Of a stretch of 64,000 nt of DNA, positions 57,376-64,000 are shown piece after piece. Below the pieces are notes generated by a model. That model was not told where the DNA came from. It did not search any database and worked only from the letters and a program-made list of their open reading frames with translations. Source of the DNA: Oscillospiraceae bacterium (lineage in GTDB: Bacteria; Bacillota; Clostridia; Oscillospirales; Oscillospiraceae); contig JAHAWY010000015.1 of assembly GCA_018385135.1 (NCBI GenBank), positions 1 through 64,000 of the forward strand, read 5' to 3'. Every line of letters begins with the position of its first letter. The first letter of the stretch is position 1. A program made the position numbers and the translations under genes.

Positions 57376-59505
57376 TCAAGTGGACGCTTCTATCAGGTCG
57401 TTGCACCATTTGACAGACTTGATATAAGCATCGTTGATGTCCTCGCAGGACAGACCGTTTGTCTCGGCAAAGCGGCTGACCTCGTCCCAGTTGGCATATT
57501 CATAATCCTTAAAGAAGGCTATCAGAGACGAATACGGTCCTTCCTTTGTAAGCAGAGACTCGCGTATCTCGTCCGCCACGGGGATCTCCTCAAGCAGCTC
57601 CTCCTTGCTCTTTTCAAGAGCGATATGCAGCAGAGAAAGCATACCCGTCATAAACACATGGCGCGCGTCCTTTTTCGGGTGGAAGCATGGTGCAAGCAGT
57701 TCTCCGAAGTGTGCGCGAATAAGCGACATACGCACAAGCTCAAGCGGCTTTTCGTCTGTTATGCCGCGAAGTGCGAGAACGGAGATCCATTTTTTGAGGT
57801 TTTCCTCACCCAGGAAGGTCACCGCCATCAAAATGGAGGAAACGCGCGTTTTCAAGCCGACCGAAGCGGAGTTGAGAAGCCGAAGCAGCTTGTAGGACAG
57901 CGCCACATCCGAGGCTATAACGGCGCTTATCTCGTTAAAATCAACGTAATCGTCGGTGCTGGTGAGCTGGAGCAGACGGAAATAGTTGGTTTTGAGCGGC
58001 TCTATATCCTTGGTCTTTCTAACAATAGCTTGCTGGTTGAAGAAATAACCCTGAAACAGCTTGTAGCCCATCTGCTGTGCGGCTTCAAACTCCTCTGCGG
58101 TAGAGACATTTTCGGCAATAAAGGTGCGGGAGTTATGCTCCGCTATGATGCGCCTGCGCTCCCTGTCACCAATGCCGCCGGGAGCAAAGCGGCAGTAATC
58201 AGCCAGCTTTATCAGCTCGCCGTCAACACTTTCGCGGTCAAGATTTGTAACCGCCAGCGCAAAGCCGTAGCTTTTAAGCTGCTTATACATCTGAAGCTCC
58301 GCGGCGCTGCAATTGCCGCAGGCACGAATTTGGATAACGAACTTGTCCTTGGGCAGATTTTTAAGCGCGGCGTGGTTTAAAAGCTGCTTGGTAAAGGATA
58401 TGAAATACTTTGTGTTGTCCCTAATCTCGTTTAGTCCCAGCGCGTCAAGCGTGCGGTCAAATTCGGTAAGGCTGACAGTTTCGTCATCCTCCCTCGCTTT
58501 AACATCGTTATCCACCAGCTCATAGCCGTAGGTATTGCCGTTTTTAATGAGGATAGGCTGTATGTTTATATACATATCCTTGAATTTTTTTGCCTTGTCA
58601 AAGCTGTCCTCAAACAGTTCGAGCCTGTTGCGTCCGTTGCTTTTCGCCTCATACAGGGCGATATCCGCCTTTCGCAGCAGTTCTGATATATTATCGCCGT
58701 GCGCGGGGAAAAAGGCAGCTCCCATGCTCAGAGTACATTCGCCCTCAATGGCCGGCATGGTGTATACCTGAAGCGCTCTTTTTAGAAGCTCGCTGTAATG
58801 CGCGCGCATTTCAGACTCCCCGCTAAAGCGCGAGGGACTATCCGTAAACACAATAACAAACTCATCGCCGCCGAGACGGTAAAGATGCCCCTTAAAAACG
58901 GGGTCGCCCTCAAGATGGCTCGTAAGCCGTCGAAGCATGGCGTCGCCCGTATTGTGTCCATAGGTGTCGTTGATGTTTTTAAAGTTGTCCATATCGAAGA
59001 TGCAAAGCGCTCCGCAGACTCTTCCGTTTTCGATATCAGGCTCAAGCTCGCTGAAATCCTCCTTGAGCCTTTGACGGTTGGCTATCCCGGTTAGGTGGTC
59101 GGTATATGCAAGCTTATACATCTTATCCGCCGCGCTGCGCTCCTCGTCAACATCTCTCGCGGTAAAAACAGTGGCGGACCTGCCGTCTATCCACTCGGCA
59201 GTACTGCGCTTGATGGAAAAGACTCTGCCGTCGGAACTTTTAAGGTCAAAGCTCTCGTCCTCGTTCTCGTCCTCATCGCCCTTTTTCGGGCAATGGTCGC
59301 AAAGACCGGGGAAAATATAGGAGTAGCTGCGCTTGCAGCTTGCCATATTGTGCAGTTCAGGGTCAAGACGCTCCTTAGCCTGCTCGTTCATGCACAACAC
59401 GCCGCAGCCGTCGTTTCTTACAACAATTACGTCAGCGTCGTAAGAATCAAGTACGCTTTTGACCGCGCGTTCCGTCTGATTTTTCTTGTTTTTGTTTATA
59501 AGCAT
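57376..59505 (-). CDS. GGDEF domain protein fused to degenerate EAL + HDOD (YuxH-like) modules
   Basis: LYRLGGDEFVIVF; FIAENVSTAEEFEAAQQMGYKLFQGYFF; LLRLLNSASVGLKTRVSSILMAVTFLGEENLKKWISVLAL. Confidence 0.88.
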   Translation of the reverse strand: MLINKNKKNQTERAVKSVLDSYDADVIVVRNDGCGVLCMNEQAKERLDPELHNMASCKRSYSYIFPGLCDHCPKKGDEDENEDESFDLKSSDGRVFSIKRSTAEWIDGRSATVFTARDVDEERSAADKMYKLAYTDHLTGIANRQRLKEDFSELEPDIENGRVCGALCIFDMDNFKNINDTYGHNTGDAMLRRLTSHLEGDPVFKGHLYRLGGDEFVIVFTDSPSRFSGESEMRAHYSELLKRALQVYTMPAIEGECTLSMGAAFFPAHGDNISELLRKADIALYEAKSNGRNRLELFEDSFDKAKKFKDMYINIQPILIKNGNTYGYELVDNDVKAREDDETVSLTEFDRTLDALGLNEIRDNTKYFISFTKQLLNHAALKNLPKDKFVIQIRACGNCSAAELQMYKQLKSYGFALAVTNLDRESVDGELIKLADYCRFAPGGIGDRERRRIIAEHNSRTFIAENVSTAEEFEAAQQMGYKLFQGYFFNQQAIVRKTKDIEPLKTNYFRLLQLTSTDDYVDFNEISAVIASDVALSYKLLRLLNSASVGLKTRVSSILMAVTFLGEENLKKWISVLALRGITDEKPLELVRMSLIRAHFGELLAPCFHPKKDARHVFMTGMLSLLHIALEKSKEELLEEIPVADEIRESLLTKEGPYSSLIAFFKDYEYANWDEVSRFAETNGLSCEDINDAYIKSVKWCNDLIEAST

Positions 59506-59641
59506 TGCACTACCCCACTGTTCACGGCGAAGCCTCCGATTTTTTGTAACCTATATTATAGCATTCTTTATCTTCTAAGAACAGCGTTTTTTCGCGCTGA
59601 TTTGCAAAACAATGCTCAGACGAAAAAATTCATATTTGCTA

Positions 59642-59670
59642 TTGACAAGCGTTAAGAGTCGTTTTATAAT
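59642..59670 (+). promoter_or_regulatory. Sigma-A promoter of the T-box operon
   Basis: TTGACA-17 nt-TATAAT. Confidence 0.8.
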
Positions 59671-59684
59671 GCACTTAATTTAAA

Positions 59685-59955
59685 TCTGAAACCGTTGAGT
59701 CAGAGTAGTAGCTTTTCGCTCAGCCTCAAAGAGAGCCGCAGATGGTGTGATTGCGGCAGGACGGCGGATAGTGAATGGACTGATGAGGGCAGACGAAAGC
59801 CGTATATCGGCGAGTAGCAACTGACGGAACCCGGATCCGTTATCAAGCCGGCACACATTAAAGGATGTGTGAAACGAGAGGGTGCGCTTGCATCAACTTG
59901 GGTGGTACCGCAGGATTTTGTCTTGTCCCAATTCGGGGCAGGGCTTTTTTGTTTT
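59685..59955 (+). promoter_or_regulatory. T-box riboswitch, Trp specifier
   Basis: AGAGAGCCGC..GCGGC apical arm, GTGAA-TGG-AC specifier (TGG 59776-59778), TTGGGTGGTACCGC (59898-59911), terminator CTTGTCCC-aattc-GGGGCAGG + T6. Confidence 0.9.
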
Positions 59956-59969
59956 ACGGAGGAAAAAAC

Positions 59970-60068
59970 ATGGGCTTCATTCTCTTGAAGGAGCGATGGC
60001 ATCGCTTGACCTTATCCGAACAAGCACAAAAAATATTTTTAAATAATAAAAGGAGAAATCTGTCATGA
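59970..60068 (+). CDS. Small ORF (32 aa) coupled to the downstream SBP gene
   Basis: SD GGAGG at 59959; MGFILLKERWHRLTLSEQAQKIFLNNKRRNLS*; stop overlaps the SBP start as ATGA. Confidence 0.45.
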   Translation: MGFILLKERWHRLTLSEQAQKIFLNNKRRNLS

Positions 60069-61027
60069 AAAAGCTGCTTTGCATTGTTTTAACACTCACA
60101 CTTGTTCTTGCCTTCGCCGCCTGCGGCGCGAAAAGCGACGAGCCTTATCTCATCGGAATTTCACAATACGGCGAACACCCCTCTCTGGACAACTGCCGCG
60201 AGGGCTTTCTTCAGGGTCTTGCCGAAGCAGGTCTTGTTGAGGGCAAGGATTTCACCCTTGACTATCAGAACGCCGGCTTTGACGACAACATCGCCATCCA
60301 GATAGGTCAAAGCTTCTCCGCTGAAAATGTTGACCTCATGTGCGCAATTGCAACCCCCTCCGCGACCGCCTGCTACGCGGCAGCAGAGGATAAGGATATT
60401 CCCGTTATCTTCACCGCAATAACAGACCCTGTCGCAGCTCATTTGGACAGCGGCAACGTCACCGGCACCTCCGACAAGCTCCCCGTTGAAGCTCAGCTCG
60501 ATCTTATCCGAAAGCTCCAGCCCGAAGCAAAGACCATCGGCATCGTTTATACCACCTCTGAGCCGAACTCCGTTTCCGCTATCGCAGAATATGAGGAAAA
60601 GGCGGGCGACTACGGCTTTGAAATCGACGCTATCGGCGTTACCGCACAGTCTGAGGTCACTCAAGCGGTCGATACCCTCATAAGCCACAAGGTAGACTGC
60701 CTTTCCAACCTTACCGACAATAACGTCGTCGGCACTCTCGCCGCCGTGCTTGAAAAAACAAACGAGGCAGGCATCCCCGTTTACGGCTCTGAGGTTGAAC
60801 AGGTCAAGCTCGGCTGCGTTGCCGCCGCGGGTATCGACTACATAAAGCTCGGTCGCCAAACCGGAGTCATGGCTGCAAAGGTACTCAAGGGCGAAGTCTC
60901 CTGCGCCGACCTCCCCTTTGAGACTATCAGCGAATACGGCGTTTATGTAAACTCCGCAGCCTGCTCCGAGCTTTCCATAACTCTCCCCGAGGAAATAGTC
61001 GCGGTTGCCATTGAAACTGCCGAATAA
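60065..61027 (+). CDS. trpX: ABC transporter substrate-binding protein, probable tryptophan (TrpX/ABC_sub_bind family)
   Basis: Lipobox LAFAACGAK; LIGISQYGEHPSLDNCREGFLQGL; Trp T-box upstream. Confidence 0.85.
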   Translation: MKKLLCIVLTLTLVLAFAACGAKSDEPYLIGISQYGEHPSLDNCREGFLQGLAEAGLVEGKDFTLDYQNAGFDDNIAIQIGQSFSAENVDLMCAIATPSATACYAAAEDKDIPVIFTAITDPVAAHLDSGNVTGTSDKLPVEAQLDLIRKLQPEAKTIGIVYTTSEPNSVSAIAEYEEKAGDYGFEIDAIGVTAQSEVTQAVDTLISHKVDCLSNLTDNNVVGTLAAVLEKTNEAGIPVYGSEVEQVKLGCVAAAGIDYIKLGRQTGVMAAKVLKGEVSCADLPFETISEYGVYVNSAACSELSITLPEEIVAVAIETAE

Positions 61028-61156
61028 GCATCTTCCGTATTTTCAAGGTTTCCGGAGAAACTCCTCCGGAAACCTTGAGGGCGTTGTTGTAATAGAATAA
61101 AACACGAGCAAATAAACATTGACCCCGGCGCAAATCATCGGCAGGAGGACACCGCC

Positions 61157-62041
61157 ATGCTTGACTCGATCATAAGCACGCTGACACAGGGCTTTATTTA
61201 CGCCCTCATTTCCTTTGGCGTGTATATAACCTATTCCATTTTGGATTTTCCCGATTTGACCACCGACGGCAGCTTTCCTCTCGGCGCTGCGGTCACCGCC
61301 GTTTTGCTCACAAACGGCTGCAACCCCTACCTTACGCTGCTTGTTGCAATCGCCGTTGGTGCGTTGGCAGGGCTTATCACGGGGCTTATCCATGTTAAGC
61401 TGCACGTTCGTGACCTGCTCGCGGGCATCATCACGATGACGGCGCTGTTCTCCATAAACCTGCAAATCGGCGGCTCTAACCTAGTTGTGGAGCGCGCTAC
61501 CGCAACGATCTTCAACGCCGAGCCCATAATGACGCTTTTCGGCGGAATGTCGCTGCTTTACCGCAAGCTTATAGTATCTTTTATTCTCATTGTAGTTGTA
61601 AAGATTATTCTCGACCTCTATTTCAAGACTAAATCGGGTCTGTTGCTTCGCGCCGTGGGCGATAATCAAACGCTGGTTACGGCGCTGGCAAAGGACAAGG
61701 GCAACATGAAAATCCTCGGTCTTGTTATCGCAAACGCTTTAGTAGCTCTCGCAGGCTGCATCGTCTGTCATGAGCAGCGCAGCTTTTCCGCAACAATGGG
61801 AACAGGTCAAGTGGTCTTTGGTCTTGCAACCGTCATCATCGGTATTACACTGTTTCGCCGCATGAGCTTTGTTAAGGGCACCACAGCCGTTGTAATCGGC
61901 AGCATTCTTTACAAGGCGTGCATTACAGTCGCGCTCGCTGCAGGTCTGCCCGCCAATCTGCTGAAGCTCATCACCGCTTTGCTGTTTTTGCTGGTGCTGG
62001 TATTATCCGGACGCAAGGGAGAGGAGATAATCCATGCTTGA
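61157..62041 (+). CDS. trpY: ABC transporter permease (TrpY-type)
   Basis: TQGFIYALISFGVYITYSILDFPDLTTDGSFPLGAAV. Confidence 0.85.
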   Translation: MLDSIISTLTQGFIYALISFGVYITYSILDFPDLTTDGSFPLGAAVTAVLLTNGCNPYLTLLVAIAVGALAGLITGLIHVKLHVRDLLAGIITMTALFSINLQIGGSNLVVERATATIFNAEPIMTLFGGMSLLYRKLIVSFILIVVVKIILDLYFKTKSGLLLRAVGDNQTLVTALAKDKGNMKILGLVIANALVALAGCIVCHEQRSFSATMGTGQVVFGLATVIIGITLFRRMSFVKGTTAVVIGSILYKACITVALAAGLPANLLKLITALLFLLVLVLSGRKGEEIIHA

Positions 62042-62798
62042 GCTTAGAAACATACGCAAGGTATATAACGCCGGAAGCATCACGGAGCTGAAGCTGTTTG
62101 ATGACTTCAGCCTTACCGTTGATGACGGCGAGTTTGTCTCCGTGATCGGCAGCAACGGCAGCGGCAAAACCTCACTTTTGAATATTATCTGCGGCTCTAT
62201 CCCCATAGAAAGCGGTGACGTGCTCGTCGGCGGCGAGAGCATTGCAAAGGAAAAGGACTTCGTGCGCTGCCGCCGCATAGGCAGAGTATATCAAAATCCC
62301 TCGCTCGGCACGAGTCCTAATCTTACTATGCTGGAAAACCTCTCTCTGGCTGATAACAAGGGCAAAAGCTTCGGTCTGCGCTTCGGCATCAACAAAAAGC
62401 GCATTGACTATTACACCGAGCAGCTTGCCTCGCTTGGGCTGGGGCTTGAGGATAAGCTCAATGTCAAGATGGGCGCGCTTTCCGGCGGACAGCGCCAGGC
62501 AGTAGCCCTGCTTATGGCAACGATGACGCCGCTTGAATTTCTTATCCTTGACGAGCACACGGCGGCACTTGACCCCAAAACAGCCGAGGTGATCATGCAG
62601 CTTACAGACAGGGTGGTTCGTGAAAAGGGGCTTACAGCCATCATGGTCACACACAATCTGCGCTATGCCGTGGAATACGGCACACGGCTTATTATGATGG
62701 ATAAGGGCAGCATCGCCTTCGACAAGCGCGGAGCCGAAAAAGCCGCGCTCACAACAGATGAGGTTCTTGCCAAATTCAACACGCTCAGTATAGAGTGA
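62034..62798 (+). CDS. trpZ: ABC transporter ATP-binding protein (TrpZ-type)
   Basis: VIGSNGSGKTSLLNIICG, LSGGQRQAVALLMATMTPLEFLILDEHTAALDP. Confidence 0.87.
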   Translation: MLELRNIRKVYNAGSITELKLFDDFSLTVDDGEFVSVIGSNGSGKTSLLNIICGSIPIESGDVLVGGESIAKEKDFVRCRRIGRVYQNPSLGTSPNLTMLENLSLADNKGKSFGLRFGINKKRIDYYTEQLASLGLGLEDKLNVKMGALSGGQRQAVALLMATMTPLEFLILDEHTAALDPKTAEVIMQLTDRVVREKGLTAIMVTHNLRYAVEYGTRLIMMDKGSIAFDKRGAEKAALTTDEVLAKFNTLSIE

Positions 62799-62834
62799 GT
62801 GAAAACCACAAAGCGGCTAACACCATAGCAATTT

Positions 62835-62877
62835 AAAAGCGTTTCTGTTTTTGCACGCAAAAACAGAAACGCTTTTT
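62835..62877 (+). terminator. Intrinsic terminator of the T-box operon
   Basis: AAAAGCGTTTCTGTTTTTG-cacg-CAAAAACAGAAACGCTTTT. Confidence 0.9.
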
Positions 62878-63150
62878 TCATTCCAACAACTGCTCCACCG
62901 GCAGTCGGCTGTATGATTTTTCTCAGCGCGGTAAAAATAGCACTGTACTGCCAAGGCATCAGTCTTTGTCAGTCTATGTCGAACAGCAGCCGCAAATGTA
63001 TCCTTTTACGGCTGCTCTCTCGATTGGCGCTATGTTATCACAGTCCCTCTCCAAAAATCAAGAGCCTGTATTCAGATGTAACGAAACAGTAACAAATCGT
63101 CCAAAACTTGCAAAACGCCCTAATTTTTGCCTACCGGGAGGAAAAAAGGT

Positions 63151-64000
63151 ATGTTTCCCTGCCAAATTGACAGTAATCCGTCAAATCACTCACTGCGCCC
63201 CACGACAAAAGCGCCCAATCCCGCAAGCCCTTTCGCGGCAGACCGCGAGGTGCTTGCCTTTGGAGAAATACTAGACGGCTGGCTTGCGCAAAAGCGCAGC
63301 GTCCTTCGCCGAACGACATTCTCCACCTATTTATCCGTCGTCGAAAACCATCTGCGTCCCGCGCTGGGTGCGCTTCCGGCGCAGGAGACAGACGATTTTG
63401 CCATAGCGTCCTTTATTAACGATATCAGCAGCGACCGCTCCGCCCTTTCCGCTTCGACCGCGCGGGGAATTGTAAATGTTCTGCGCTCCGTGCTTGAATA
63501 TGGACGCGCCTTCGGCGTAAGTGCGCAGCCGTCGTCCTGTGTTTGCCAAAAGAAGAACGTCAGAGCGGAAATCAGCGTGCTTACCGACGCCGAGCAGGAG
63601 CGTCTGCTCGCCTATCTGGGGCTATACCCCTGCGGAACGAACCTAGGAATACTGATATGTCTTAAAACAGGTCTGCGCTTGGGTGAGATATGCGCGCTGA
63701 AATGGGGCGATATTTCCTTCTCGGCAGGACTTCTGTGCGTAAATCGCACAGTTTCACGCATCAGACCCGATGACGGCAGCGAGGGCACGCAGTTGTATTT
63801 CGGCAGCCCGAAAAGCGCCAGCTCCAAGCGCTCTATACCTCTGCCGCCCTCACTTCTGCGCGTGCTTGAGCATAGGCGCGGAGAGGATGAGTGCTTTGTC
63901 CTCTCCGGACGGGCGGACAAAATAGTTGAGCCGCGCAGTATGCAGCGGCATTTTAAAACCGTGCTGCGCCGCGCGGGGATACGCGATATGAACTTTCATG
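63151..64000 (+). CDS. Tyrosine recombinase/site-specific integrase, C-terminus off the window
   Basis: SD GGGAGG; frame open to the window end: MFPCQIDSNPSN...FGEILDGWLAQKRSVLRRTTFSTYLSVVENHLRPALG...LKTGLRLGEICALKWGDISF...SSKRSIPLPPSLL. Missing from the ORF track because it is unterminated. Confidence 0.9.
   Translation, partial: MFPCQIDSNPSNHSLRPTTKAPNPASPFAADREVLAFGEILDGWLAQKRSVLRRTTFSTYLSVVENHLRPALGALPAQETDDFAIASFINDISSDRSALSASTARGIVNVLRSVLEYGRAFGVSAQPSSCVCQKKNVRAEISVLTDAEQERLLAYLGLYPCGTNLGILICLKTGLRLGEICALKWGDISFSAGLLCVNRTVSRIRPDDGSEGTQLYFGSPKSASSKRSIPLPPSLLRVLEHRRGEDECFVLSGRADKIVEPRSMQRHFKTVLRRAGIRDMNFH

Noticed and set aside
57079-58380. 433-aa plus-strand ORF
   Set aside because: Overlaps the end of the ATPase gene out of frame and is antisense to the GGDEF/HDOD gene.
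1-64000. CRISPR arrays, rRNA operon, phage structural genes, BGC
   Set aside because: No regularly spaced repeats, rRNA sequence, phage structural genes or NRPS/PKS/RiPP machinery were seen.

Overview
The window is a chromosomal segment from a Firmicute, probably Clostridia/Oscillospiraceae-like judging by gene content. It is mostly housekeeping with a few accessory islets. In order, it carries: a polymorphic toxin/immunity islet with three mosaic immunity paralogs and an orphan toxin tip at the left edge; a galactose-type mglBAC transporter with a two-SBP + LytS/YesM kinase + AraC-type response regulator sensing cluster; an orphan EvgS-like hybrid kinase with Hpt; pgm, rlmH, walJ, murA, yycI/yycH and walKR; smpB, a peptidyl-prolyl isomerase and ssrA (tmRNA) followed by what looks like an integrated-element relic; larB-larC-larE; a GtrA/GT2/polytopic membrane cluster; an SLH protein; an Asn/Gln-rich microprotein missing from the ORF track; tRNA-Thr plus a degenerate copy; hypB and a sigma-54 activator; split transketolase; a Met/Glu/Val tRNA cluster; a Na+-pumping decarboxylase operon; mtnA with a class II aldolase and a SorC regulator; a stand-alone ugpC-type ATPase behind a highly structured leader; a GGDEF-EAL/HDOD protein; a Trp T-box controlling trpX-type ABC genes with an intervening coupled small ORF; and a truncated-by-window tyrosine recombinase. 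The best candidates for new biology are the structured leader (about 55905-56110), the toxin/immunity mosaic, the N/Q-rich microprotein locus, the mtnA-aldolase pair with a Cys-rich tail, and the T-box small ORF. All calls are from reading the sequence; no database search was run.
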